From positions 108,154,330 to 108,218,329 of the forward strand of contig OZ020268.1 in the NCBI GenBank assembly GCA_963971225.1: a stretch of DNA of 64,000 nt, in the 5' to 3' direction. The notes beneath the pieces were generated by a model. It worked only from the letters and a program-made list of their open reading frames with translations, ran no database searches and was not told the DNA's origin. This DNA is from Melieria omissa (Eukaryota > Arthropoda > Insecta > Diptera > Ulidiidae). The translations under genes and the position numbers were made by a program. This document shows, piece by piece, positions 42,961 through 55,502 of this stretch (position 1 is the first letter of the stretch; each line of letters starts with the position of its first letter).

Positions 42961-45539
42961 TAGTATTAACGATTGTTCTTGGATATTTCATTAAAATAAA
43001 ATACACATAAAATGTTGCCCAGAAAACTATTAGCGTTCTAATCGTCAGTCACATCGGCTAAAAATCAGTACAAACCAATACATGTGCAGCTGATGTCTTA
43101 GCTAAAACATGAATAGATTTCGAGTACTATTTTTAGCTGCTACACTAAGCCCACAACACCCATGATGACTCCCAGTTAATGTTGAACACGAACGTTGAAG
43201 TGTTATTTATGTTAATGTTGCATTAGATTTCTTTGAAATAAATTCACATTGAAATCCTTTGAGCATTGCCAGTGCGACTCGGGTCTTGGTCTGTGCATTG
43301 TGGGGCTGCTGTGGCGATGTGTTATTAAACCGAAAGTGATAAGATTTATGAGAAATTGTTAACAAAACCACTTAAGGCCATTTACAGTGCAAACTTTGCA
43401 CACAAAACTGCTGTTGTCTTTGCTGTCTTTTGCTGCTGCTTCCGGCAGCGCACCGCACCGCACCGGGCGCCGAGCGGCAACAGCAACTGTAGTTCCTGCT
43501 GTTTTGACGCTTCCGGCGCTTACCGCTTGCCGTTTTACGCTTCCCGCACCGACGCCAACCACTGCTGGCTTTTTCTGTGCGAGTGTGTAGAGTTGTGCGC
43601 CTCTGTTTACTTTGGCCGTGCTGACTTACTTGCTTTCATACATTGCTTGCGGTGTATAAAATGCTAATAAGACGTTTATTCCCACAATGAACTGATTTAT
43701 GTGTATGTGTGTGTAAACACACACACACACTGGCATGCACGCCAGCGTGATACTTGCGCCTGTGAAACGGCATACAACCAAAGGATAATGTGGTACACCA
43801 ATGCAAGTAATGGCACATCGCAACTTTCAATAAGCGCCAAACAAAAACAAAATAAAATACAAAAAACCAAAACAACAACAACAATGCAACAATTTCGCAT
43901 TCCCGCTTTACTTGTATTTATTTATTTATTTTTGCATTTCGTTTTCGCTTCTATTATTTTTCTTTTGTTGATATTTGTATTTTTAATGCAAACACACACA
44001 CACACAAATTTCTCATTTTTATTTGCAAATAAAGGCAGCCAGCAAGGAAAGTGAAGATGCCGACGAGAGTCTAATTCCCTCGAGATTTCTCGGTGTGAGC
44101 ATTAAGTATGCAGATTGAAAATAATATTTTTAAAGTAAACAGATATGCAAGAACTTCTCGTACGCATGCGGCGAGTTTTGGGTCTTTGCAGTTTGTGTTT
44201 TTATTTGACATATAGCTTTCAAGTACTGTGAGCGCTTAAAGCTGCCGTTTTTATATGAATGCAAGCTGTGTGAACCATTTAAATTTGATTTAGCTGACAT
44301 AATCAGCAAAATCAGTTGGATTTTAGGGCTCGAAAGTAATGGGAATGAAATAAAAATAACAATGTTTTTTCTTATATTGCAATCAAATCAACTGAGCTTA
44401 CAGTTAGTAATTTTGCATCATAAGAACGACGCAACTGCGCTGAATGAAGTTTAATCACAAAAGCCATGTCCTGTGCATCTCCATTGAAGAGAAGCGCCCA
44501 TTCCGCGGTCTGCAGACTGCAGTCCGTTCAAATTTTATTTCGATTATGAAACTGTGTTCATACCCACATTTTTCACAGCTCTTTTAACATCACTGAGTGT
44601 AAGTCAACTGTTCAAAAATTAATCTAAAGTCTTCTTAAGTCTGAATCCTTTCAAATCCTCAAGTAAATACAATGCTTCCCATTAATAGCAACAAAAAAGC
44701 TGACTCATTAGGAAAATATGTGAAAAGCTCAGCAAATCTAGTTTGCTCTCAGTATTCTCGTACAAACAAAAAACCATAAAGCACTGCAGCTCACACATTT
44801 GTGGGCAAATATTTTACTCTAATGAATACAACGTCTCTACTTTCTATCATCATCTGTGCCAGTTGTAGAAGCAGCAACACAACTTATTGCTTTGTAATGA
44901 CGCTTACATATTTTCATTAGAATGATTTAACTTTTTGAAAACAATGAAGGCACGCAATGACATTTGTGCTGAAACCAACAAATAATGAAAACTCAATGTA
45001 ACAACCAGACCACGAGTGAGTTTTAGCCCAGACCTCACATTCACACACGCACACAGGCTTAGCCCCCTACCCCCAACAATGCACATACATATGCCGCACT
45101 GTTGTGGTCACTGGCAGCAGCCATAAAATGAACTTCACTGGGCAATTACATACATAACATAGATTGTGCCGTGTGCCCGAATGCCAACAGGACTGACAAC
45201 TGAGCTGTCCGCTTTGTACTTACTTTAATAACTTTTTGTAAAAGGACCATAGGAAAACAAAAATGAAGCAGAAAAATTTGAGCAAAATTTTGAATTGGTT
45301 TCATGTGCAACGGGGCCACACACGACAAGCTGACAGGTGGCAGCACTGTCTGAACCTCAAACAAGGCGAATTACTTTTGTAATGAACATACATACATGAC
45401 ATGTGCCCAAACGGACTGAAACAACTGTCAAGTTACTTATTACAATTAATACAGTGAAAAACTTTGAGAAGAAGAAGAACTAAACAAAATGGGAGAAACA
45501 TTTATACCTATAAATTTAAACTTTTAATTTAAGATAAAC
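42961..45539. other. Non-coding stretch with a GC-rich block
   Basis: About 43400-43620 is GC-rich with three overlapping frames and no motif. CA/TG runs occur at about 43700-43732 and 43990-44005. No element ends were recognised. Confidence 0.5.
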
Positions 45540-45990
45540 ATTGCAGTTCAATTCGACTCAATTCAACTTATATCAAATCAAGTCAACTCAGCGAAACTCA
45601 GCTCTACTCAACTCAGTTCAATTCAATTCAACTCCAAAAAATTTAATTTTAATTCAGTTCAACTCAACTCAATTCAATTCAATTCGATTTAACTAAAAAA
45701 AATTTAACTTTAATTCAATTCAATTCAATTTAACTCCAAAAAATTTAACTTTAATTCACTTCAATTCAATTCAATTCAATTCAATTCAATTCAATTCAAT
45801 TCAATTCAATTCAATTCAATTCAATTCAATTCAATTCAATTCAATTCAATTCAATTCAATTCAATTCAATTCAATTCAATTCAGTTCAATTCAATTCAAT
45901 TCAATTCAATTCAATTCAATTCAATTCAATTCAATTCAATTTAAATAAATTCAGTTCACTGCACTTCACTTCACTTCAATTCAATTCAGT
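45540..45990. repeat. CAATT pentanucleotide array (SINE tail expansion)
   Basis: Degenerate TTCAACTCAA-type units (45540-45760) lead into an almost pure (TTCAA)n run at about 45762-45940, then degrade again. The array abuts the 3' side of a minus-strand SINE head at 46001-46089, so it most likely grew from the SINE's repetitive tail. Confidence 0.85.
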
Positions 45991-46000
45991 TTTACAATTC

Positions 46001-46089
46001 GGTCTTCGGTGTTAACGCAACGGAGTATTGAACTCGCGGAGTCTTGACTAGCGGCCCAACGCACTAGCCAGCTGAGCTACGGCGGCTGC
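46001..46089 (-). mobile_element. tRNA-derived SINE head
   Basis: On the minus strand it starts GCAGCCGCCGTAGCTCAGCT, with A box TAGCTCAGCTGG (46068-46079) and B-box-like GAGTTCAATACTCC (46022-46035), followed by GTTAACACCGAAGACC. It matches the head of the SINE at 7706-8042 but lacks the LINE-like body and goes directly into the pentamer array. It is not a functional tRNA. Confidence 0.8.
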
Positions 46090-48839
46090 GTAGTAAAATA
46101 TTATTGACTGAAAAGTCCACTGAACTCTTAGCAGCTATTTGTTTAAAATCCTGTAACTAAATCTGGTTCAAAGATTTCGAAAATCGGAAGTTCGTTTCGG
46201 AAGTTAAAGTGCGCATTGAAAAACCATTCGCTGAATTCTCTGAATGTGCTGTGAATTTTTTTATACCCAGCTCTTTGATCTGCAGCGATCATAAAACACA
46301 ACAACTGCGCAGTGAAAATTGCGTAAGACATAAATTTTTATGATCGCTCACAATTCTGTCCGGCAATTAATGTACCAATGCCAAAAGTGCACCGTAGGCC
46401 ATTGCGCAACATTAACTCGTAACGGCCACAAGTCGAACTGTCGAACAATGTCCACACTCAATAATTGCCTGTAAATAATTTGCAACAACTCGTTTTTTTA
46501 TTTGCGCATCAATAACGAACAATTTGATGGTTGATTTTGAATTTGTATTAAGTTGCACCGAAGCGGTTCATGCACAAAATTCACATAAAAATACAGGAAC
46601 AATTCAAGTAGTCGAAATTGCGTCATAAAATCAAATGAAATGTTATTAAAAATTTATTGCAATTTAACGTTAAAAAATAACAAAATTTTTGTACTGATTG
46701 CGCTGCCACCAACTTGAGCCTGAAACAATTAAACTCGGCTTAGACTTTTACGAGCAATGTTGCAGTTCGCCTTCGAGTTGAAGTTAAATCGTCGTAAAGT
46801 GAAACATAAAATTGTTGAAATTTCGTCAAGAGAAGCAAAAATTTCGATGTGTTTTTAACACATTTCACCTGAATTTATGATTTTATTTACTTTGGCATTT
46901 AAAAGTTCCCTGTAAATTTGGAATTGTTTTTCATACTCAACAAATTATTTTCATTGTTGCAGATTTATTTCAAACTTTTCTCTCATAGCATTTTTTATTA
47001 CTCATACGCACCGGTGTACCGACAGCTGTTTAAGCACGTAAAGCATTTGGCACTTTGGATGCACTAAATACCATTTGCGGCATTTTGGTAGTGTGACACT
47101 CTTTGAAATGCGTCGAGAAACGTAAGCAATTCACATACAAAAGCCACAACAATTACAAGGAAACAATTGGAAAGCAGTAAAAACTTGTGTAAATTTCATG
47201 CAAACAGCATATGAAATTATGCCGAGCGAAAACAGGCCGACAAATTACGACAAGGCTAGCGGTGGCAAACAAAGAGCATACGACGATAATAATGTTGGCG
47301 AAGCAAACGAGGCAAAAGCGAAAGATTATGGCCGGCCTTAGGTGGAAGACACAGAAATGTCGCACAAAATGCACCGAAACAAAAGCAACAAAAGGCAAAC
47401 GATCCAGAAGAGAAACGTTTAAACAGCAACGATAGGATACAAACGACAGGCAGATGCAGCCATTAAAAGCTTAAATCAGGCATCAGGTAGCAACACAACG
47501 CGAATTCCGCACATCGGTGGAGGCAAAACAATTGGGTAGGAAGGACATTTTTGAAAACGAACGAGTATTTTTGTTATTTTGTTTTGCTCGGGAACTACTC
47601 GACTTGTGTGATTTTATTGCAACAGTCAAAAACTGATTGAACTTCGATTCGAACTGAACTGATTAAACCTTGGAGCTGCGCGAATCGTTGCTGACGTTAA
47701 ACATGCGAAATGCAAAATTGCATTTACTTTTGGCGTAAGCACTCGCGCCGCAGGAAACAGCAAACCGTGCACATAATTTACATACAATGCGCTCATGTTG
47801 CATGTTGCAGCGACAGTTGTGCCGCAACGCGCGCCACACTACAAGCAGCCAACCACCCGCTCAACCGCTCAACCGACCAACCAAGCAGCCAACCCTCGAC
47901 CCAACCGAACGACCAAACAGTGCTGCTGCCGCTGCACTTAACAGCGTTTCCGCTGTAGCGTCTAATGAAGCGGTAGGCGTAAGTGAGCTGGTGCGCGCAT
48001 GCGAGTGTGTGTGTGCGACTTTATGAGTGTGTGTGCGCGCGCTGCGATTGCAGCGGTGAAAATGCGGCAAAGTATTTCGGTTAACGAAAATTTAATTGCA
48101 TTGCATTGTAATCGGATACGCGCGCGTGTACACCATTCGCCGCTCACACACACACACACACACACACACCCATCTATCCGCGCATTGTATGGCACATGAG
48201 TGTGCGTGCCTGTGCGACTGCGTATGTGTTTGTGTATGTGTTGAGACATGCACTAATGGTGCAATTTAATTACATCCCAAACAATGGCGAATTTCAGTCC
48301 GAAAGCAGTGCGTGCTTAACTTGGTTGGCTGTTGTGCGCCGGCAGCAGTTCCGCCATTGTATCTGCCGAAAATTAACAACAATTTCGACTGGTTGCCGCG
48401 ATCTCAGAAATGTTTGAAATTATAAATAGTGCGTACTGTGGTTTTTGGTAAGGAAAATTATTCATTTAATTCAAATTTGAATAAAGCTTCGAATTAAAAA
48501 TTGTATTAAAATTGTTAACTAATTAGTGTTTAATTGTTTTTATTTAATTCAATGTGTATTAAAAATTGTTGAAGAAAACATCAAACTAACATGATTGGAG
48601 CAAAGTGGTGTTTTTGGTTATTTATTTGCATCAAAATCTCTTACAAAAGAGCAGAATCTTAAATAAGGGCCTTCATTTTAATTAAATTTCGACATTTCTT
48701 TGTTAGTTAGTTGTATCTATTATCTTTAGTTGGTTCAGTTTAATTTCGGTTGAATTAAATTAACTAGTCATACAATTTGTCAAAATTTCAGAAAGAACTT
48801 AATGGCTTAATGCCTTTATTAAATAATTAACTAAACCGA
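46090..48839. other. Non-coding stretch
   Basis: No gene seen. The part at about 47780-48240 is rich in TG/CA runs and CCAACC-type repeats (about 47850-47915), which create open frames on both strands. The rest is AT-rich. Confidence 0.5.
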
Positions 48840-49813
48840 CATTGCCACAAATGAATATTAATTAACTAAAATTCTTCACTCAAATTCACATTCTATCTAA
48901 TAACATTGGCTGAAGTGTCAAGAAGAACTTATCTGCAATTAATTATTTTTTTGTAACAATCAATTGATTAACTATATTTACTCGGAATTGTCACATTATC
49001 AATTAAAATTTGTGTCATATTCAATAATTTTCATTTCAGTCATTTTTTCAATACGCTGATTAATTAACTAATAACTAATTACATAATTGGCTGAAATTCT
49101 AAGAAAAACTGATTTGCAATTAATTTATTTCTTTAAACAATTCATTAATTAACTACAATTGTAGTCAAAATTGTCACATAATCAATTAAACTTTGTGCCA
49201 TATTCAATAATTACCATTTCAGTAATTTTTTCAATACACTGATTAGTTAACTAATAACTAATTACATAATTGACTTAGATTTCAAGAAGAATTTATTTGC
49301 AATTAATTTATTTCTTTAAACAATTAATTGATTGCCTAAAAATTGTGTCGAATTTGTCACATTATCAAATAACTTTGGTGTCACATTCATTTATTTTCAT
49401 TTCAGTAATCTTTCAATACCATGATTAGTAAACTAATTAACTAATTACATAAATTGCCGACATTTTAGTGAGAATTTTGTATAATTTTTATATTTTTTTT
49501 TAATTTTTTATAATTTCTTCAAACAGTTAATGAATTAACTAAAATTTTATTCAAAATAGTCACAATAGAACGTTAATTAAATAAACTTCTTATTCTTAAA
49601 TTCTTAACATTCAATATTGTCCATTTTAGTAATTTTTTAACTAATTAACAACCTACAAAAATTTCCGAAACTCAAATGCAAATCATAATTTATTGTTTCC
49701 TCAAACAATTGATCATTAATTTCCATAAACAATTGATTAACTAGTTGAAATATATAATATAATATAATATATAATAATCAAATCGAATTTGTGTCACATA
49801 CAATAATTTCCAT
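48840..49813. repeat. AT-rich tandem array, 183 bp period
   Basis: The anchor ATTTCAGT recurs at 49033, 49216 and 49399, exactly 183 bp apart, and as ATTTTAGT at 49623 after a 40 bp T-rich expansion. Companion blocks GTCACATTATC, CAATACNCTGATTA and ACTAATTACATAATTG keep the same order. The first unit is more degenerate. The array continues across the MITE at 49818-50807. Confidence 0.8.
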
Positions 49814-49817
49814 TTAA

Positions 49818-50807
49818 CCCGGCATCGGTGTGGTGGGGTATACCATACCCCAGAGGTTGTATTTTTGTAAATATTACGCCTATCCATTTTTTGTGGGCAC
49901 TATCGCTTCTAGTAGCTGTTTATAACAGTCCAACCTTACACATTTGCTATCCAAAAACAACTTGAGTTTTACCAGATTTCAGTCACATCCCGCTAAAGTT
50001 CATTGGGGTATGACATACCCCACCACACCAATAACGTAACTTTTTCTGTAAATGATTTTGAATTCAAATTGATATTTTTGATGGTCTAGTAGTCATCGAT
50101 TTATTAAAAAAACTCACCGGACGGAAACATAAGAGGCAAGTACCAACTGTCCAACTGCTACGTGCAAGAAAAGCTCCCAGTTCAGTATTCGCATTTCATC
50201 GCCGTAGAAAACGAATGTCGTATGTTCCATTGAACTTAATAGCACATACGACAATCGTTTGTCGTATCATATGTGCCAAAAAATATCATTATTTTTGTAC
50301 ATCATCATGATTCTGAAAATCCTTGAGATAATGCGAAGCTGTACCAAAACGTCGTCAGTAAAGCACACAATGTTCGGTTTGTCTGAGAGCAAAAACCTTA
50401 TACATCTTGCAAAAAATGAGCTAATTTGGAGACCCTGTATTTCACTACTATTTCACCGTAGCTACCGAAAATTATATGTCACATAACTACATGTATATCG
50501 TTTTTAAAACCGACTATGGTTTTTGGAAAAGTATGCAATGTAATTTTTTTAAACCCCATTTTATGAAGTCAACCTATAAATTTCAGTATTTTTCGTTTAT
50601 TTTTCTTATATTTGTTATTTTCTTTTACAAATTGCTTGCACAAGAAATTTTTTTGCATTTTCTTACGTAAAATGAAATGAAGAATAATATGTAATTGCTA
50701 TCTTTTATATTTGTGTTGTTTCGTGGGCTTGGTGCTATATAAAGTTTTGGGGTATGTCATACCCCACCACACCAATAACGTAATTTTTTCACCACACCAA
50801 CGCCGGG
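49818..50807. mobile_element. piggyBac-type non-autonomous element (990 bp)
   Basis: The ends CCCGGCATCGGTGTGGTG and the complement CCCGGCGTTGGTGTGGTG are inverted and flanked by TTAA on both sides (49814-49817, 50808-50811). GGGGTATGNCATACCCCACC palindromic blocks occur at about 50005-50024 and 50751-50770, with a related one at about 49837-49854. No transposase is encoded; small frames at 50259-50670 have no known motif. It lies within one monomer of the 183 bp array. Confidence 0.88.
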
Positions 50808-50811
50808 TTAA

Positions 50812-52393
50812 GTCATTTTTGCAGACATTGATAACTAATCAATGTAATAAACTAATTCACTAATTACATAAGTACAATGATCAACGAAAACTTTATATAA
50901 TTATAGATATAGTTATAATTGAATAAAAACAAATTATTTTACCACACTCAATAGTTTTAATTAAAGCCAGTGTTGCTTTACACTATTTTATTGATTAAAA
51001 ATTTAGTCCAAATTAAATTACAATTACTTAGTTGATTACAGTTTCAGTCACGACATGATTTGGACTGACTAAATGTACAATTATCTAACTAATTTTTTCA
51101 ATTAACTACTTAGTTATTGCAAATTATAGTCAAAATTCAACGTAAACTGAACTTAATTCTTAATTAAATATTAATTAAATTTAATTTTATTTTGTTTTCA
51201 AGCTTTTAAAAGTAAAATTTTTAACCAGTTATTTCTTCAACTGATTATTTAATAAAATAAAGTAATTGAATAATAAGTAATTAAATGATTTCTTTAGTCA
51301 ATATATTATTATAGTTTAATCAAGATTTGGTTTCACCAATGTTTCAATTTACTGAAAAGCTAGTAATAAATAATGAATTTATTTTTTTAGTACATTTCCT
51401 AGATCTGATTTTTTTAATCAACTAAATCGTAAACAATTAAATCTTAATCATCTTATTTGTACAACCCACTAAATACTCTTAAACATTTTTTTATAACTAA
51501 ATAATTAACTAGCTTTTTCAATTAATTCGTTTTTATTTAACATGTTCTTTAAATTTACTAGTTAATTAGAATTGCAACTCTAGTCAACAAACTACGATAT
51601 TCAATTAATTGGTAACTAATTAATATATTATTCAAATTTATTTGTTAATTAAAATTTTAAATCTGGTCAATTAACTATTTTTTTTTTTTAATAATTTTCT
51701 AACTAATTAATGTGTTCTTTAGATTTATTTGTTAACTAAAATTTCAACTCTAATTCGTAACTAATTATTAACTAATTATTATTAAAATTGTTTGGCAAAT
51801 TAAAATTTTAAATCTGGTCAATTAACTATTTATTTTTAAATTATTTTCTAACTAATGTGTTCCTTAATAAGTTTTTTGAATTATTTCGTAACTAAGTAAT
51901 GTGTTCTTTATTTTTAATTTTTAACTAAAATTTAAGAGAAAATTGTTACTACGATTAAGTTATTATTGCAGGCTATTTTAATTATTTAAATAATAATCCC
52001 AAATAATAATTAAATTTTTTTTTAATTTTTTCTCACTGATTGTTTACAATCTAATTGATTAAACAAAATTCGATTAAATATAATTTTGAAAAACTCGTTT
52101 TGTCATTAAACTAAATACCTAGTTTACTAATATTTTCTATAAATAAATTGCAAATAATTCAATTCTTTTATAAATTAAAAGTTGTAATTATGACTAAAAT
52201 ATTATCAACAAATAAATTGTATTAATTGCTAACTGAAGTACATCACTTAAGTCGCCATAATGACCCACGACCGGCTGCGAAGACTCGGTAGCTACTAGTG
52301 CCAAATTGAATATAAGTTTTGACTACATTATAAATAATTTTTTCAAGCAGCCAATTGGTGAATAAATATTATCTACTTTTTTCTTTTTAACCA
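50812..52393. repeat. AT-rich degenerate tandem DNA
   Basis: The first about 60 bp continue the interrupted 183 bp monomer (ACTAATTACATAAGT). Further on, the block AAAATTTTAAATCTGGTCAA followed by TTAACTATTT appears at about 51650 and again about 151 bp later, within a region rich in TTAACTAATTA motifs. No gene is present. Confidence 0.6.
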
Positions 52394-52828
52394 TTTCCGT
52401 GTAACCATGTGTGGAACATTTTATTTATTTATTTTATTGGTTAATAAATATTATATATGAATCACCAGTAAGTGATTTAGTCATTCAATCAATTAATACA
52501 AACTTAGTTAAAAAAATAACCCACTTCTAAGAGCACACCGCAGCAACTATTCTCTATGGTATTGCAGCAAAAAAGAGATAGAAGGGACCGTTAGGGAAAA
52601 GTTTCCGTGTAACCATGTGTCTTGCCATTCGATTTGCCAACCGTAAGCTAATTGGTTAATAAATATTATCTATCAATCACCAGTAAGTGATTTAGTCATT
52701 CAATCAATTAATACATACTTAGTGAAAAAACAACTATTCTGTATGGTATTGGGTTTCTCGCAACAGAAAAGAAGGGACCGGTATGAAAAAGTTTCCGTGT
52801 AATCATTCGATTTGCCAACCGTAAGTTT
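52394..52828. repeat. Tandem repeat, about 2.2 copies of a 180-218 bp unit
   Basis: TTTCCGTGTAA starts copies at 52394, 52612 and 52792. Shared blocks are GGTTAATAAATATTAT, ATCACCAGTAAGTGATTTAG, TCATTCAATCAATTAATACA, CTATGGTATTG/GTATGGTATTG and GAAGGGACCG. The third copy is only about 37 bp and ends in CGATTTGCCAACCGTAAG, also found in copy 2. Confidence 0.9.
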
Positions 52829-54159
52829 TTTACTACGTTCTATGATATTTTTTTAAGCAAAAGACCTGAAACGCCTAAAGATCTCTTTACTGCACATTGT
52901 CTTATAAACGAAACCATTACCATTTCGATGGTAATTGGTGAATTGAGCAGAATGATTAAATATTAACATTTTAATTGACTGCAATCATAATTGGCCGCTG
53001 CACTTCTGTCAATTTATCTTTCATCAACCGAATCAGCAGCCAATGTCTTGTGGACAGCACTGCCTCCTTTTCATTTTCTTTTTCCTTTTCCTTCTACGTA
53101 AGCACCAAAAGCCATCGCCAATTGGATGTGTCCTCCATATTACGCTTCATTTTATATTTATTGCTCTGCTCGGTCATAAAAATAGGAATACACGCTTAAA
53201 TGTAGAACTCGTCATCGGCGAGCAGTCGTCATCATCATCGGCTAGGAGCCGGTTGATTGGTCGCATACGCATAAAAAATGTATACTGATCCCAAAAGGTG
53301 ATTTCATTTATTTGCACGCGCACATCTCAGCCGCAGCCCACGTATACTTGACGACGCTTAAAGGTTCGAACTTTGAACCGCACGCACGACACTGCCACCG
53401 CCTCGAAACAATAAATAAATATAAACAAGTATTTTGAATGAAGCTTCACTGCGAATACGCGTCATGTAGTCGTAGCTTAGAGTGATTGCAATAAATTTCA
53501 ATAAATCTTGCAGATGCGAGTAATTTGCTTATTTTTAAACTCTTCGCATCAGCTCGCAACTGCGCACTCGTTCACCTGGAGTCAATAGGCAAAACGTGCC
53601 AAACGCTTTGCTTCGCTGCTGGGGCGTGTTGCCTTTTGATTCCCCCGCCCCCCTACCAAATTGCAAAATGTCCTTTAATGTAAAATATGCACAGAGCTCA
53701 GCCACAGCTGTCGACAATAAAGTTATGTACGAGTATGTGTGAATATTGTTTAATGTCTGTGCGTTGACAGCACAATTTAACGGCGCGCTCGGGTGCGCTT
53801 ATTGCATTTCCATTATCTTCATTTTGCGCTTCATTTTTCCACATCATTGCGAATTTTCGTAGTCGCATGTGCGTGCACACGTCTGTCATTATGCGAAAAT
53901 AAACACACGTGTTAACGGTGGCATTGTGCAATCTCAAATCGTTCAAATATTTGATTTTGGCAAATGTTGTGATTGATGAATCTTCTGGCATAAATAGGTT
54001 TTTAAGATTCTAGTGCAAAATTAGTTTGAACTCAAAATAGATAAAATCATAAAAATAATTGGATCACATGGAAAATTTTAAATGAAATACAGTGCTCGTC
54101 TGAAAATTTTCTGAACTAGCAACAATAAAAAACTGTTATTTCAAATTTATTGATTTTCT
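52829..54159. other. Non-coding stretch
   Basis: No gene. The open frames at 52975-53199 and 53043-53288 are driven by a TTTTC-rich tract, and those at 53535-53991 minus have no recognisable domain. Confidence 0.5.
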
Positions 54160-54240
54160 TATGAATCGCTTTTTCTAAGACTTCTCAAAGCGATGCTCTG
54201 AGAAGTCTAAATAAAACGTTGAAAATGTTCTTTGGAACAC
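54160..54240 (-). pseudogene. Probable transposase tail scrap
   Basis: The minus strand reads AACGTTTTATTTAGACTTCT then CAGAGCATCGCTTTGAGAAG, resembling the transposase end at 30400-30490 (AACGTTCTATTTGGGCGG, then AGAGCATCGCTACGAGAAG). Upstream minus-strand sequence to about 54440 may belong to it but is too decayed to read. Confidence 0.35.
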
Positions 54241-55194
54241 GTTTTGGTCTATTAGAGCAAACGCGGCATTTCAGGCATGGACTGCTTCTCAAAATTCGAT
54301 CTTTGGCCTTTGCCATCTTTCTCACTTTAATTTGAGAGTTACCTTGCACCATTGAACGAAATTAATGTCAGTGGTTGCCGAAAGTCCCGAACGTTCATGA
54401 TCACACAAACGGATTCGGCCACGTACTGAGAGCAACTTCACCTATTTGTCATCTTATAGTTAGCAAAAGCTACAATTGATTTATGGGTTTAATTTAAGAA
54501 GGCAACAACAAATTACTATTTTTTATTTACCTATTTTTACAAGCGAATTCAAAGTAAATTACATAAATTTTACTGTTATACCCAAAATAATTTTCAATAA
54601 TTTGCAGCGACATCACGAAAAGTTTGTGTTCTAACTGAAGTCTACGAATTGGGCGCGTTTGATCAAAACGCTGTTTTTTTTAATAATGGTTAAAAAAAAT
54701 GAAAAAGGGATAATTTTGTATTTTTCCGTAAATATCAAATAATTTGTCTGCAATTAAAAAATATTGATACCAAATTTACTTACTTAACTCGTTTTAAGCT
54801 AAAATTGTTCAAAATTAAACTACTTAGCTCTGGAACTCTAACAAAGAGGCTTCAAAGAGACTTCAAATGTGTAAGCAAGTGTTTCATGATTTAAATACCA
54901 AAAAGTAATATCGAGACACAGGGTGAAATTCGGGGTCAAAAGGTGTACACATCGTTTTCAAAAACAAATATTTATTGCCTACTCTATGCTCGACTTTTCC
55001 TTGTCAAACAACTCTGCATCCTAAATTAGCTGAAATTTTGATGGTCTATCAAGAGAGCTGCAAACAGATTCCCTACTTTTATCATGTGCTGCCATCTTCA
55101 TAGTGAAGTTGCAAATTTTTCAGAATTATCTGCGCATTTTTATTAAAAAAAAAAGTGAATGGAATGACAACCAGAACATAAAAAACATAAGTCA
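54241..55194. other. AT-rich non-coding stretch
   Basis: No gene or defined repeat recognised apart from possible transposon decay at its start. Confidence 0.5.
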
Positions 55195-55502
55195 GGGAGG
55201 CTACTCTGTAATGCGATGCGAAAGCGATGCGAAAGTGAGTTGCGATGCGAAAGTCAATCGGTACTCTGTATCGCTTTCGCATCATTGAAAAACGGCCTTT
55301 ATTTTGTATCGAGAGTAAGTTGGCATAGTAGCGTCGAGTGTCATAAAATTCAAACAAAATAAAAAAAAGTAAACAATCGCATTTTTTTGAAACTTAAAAT
55401 CGAAATACGGAGTGCTACAAATGCGAAAGGGGAAAACCGAAATGCGAAAGTAGAAAATTTCAATGCGATTGTCGGATTACAGAGTACTAAGAGTAGCCCC
55501 CC
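55195..55502. mobile_element. Small TIR element rich in GATGCGAAAG motifs
   Basis: The left end GGGAGGCTACTCTGTAATGCG and the complement of the right end GGGGGGCTACTCT, then after an 8-base insert CTGTAATCCG, form imperfect inverted repeats around 308 bp. TGCGAAAG or its complement occurs about six times inside. I found no convincing target duplication, so the superfamily is unknown. Confidence 0.65.

Noticed and set aside
48840..49813. CRISPR-like array of regularly spaced repeats
   Set aside because: The 183 bp units are similar over their whole length with no unique spacers, and the DNA is eukaryotic. It is a tandem satellite-type repeat.
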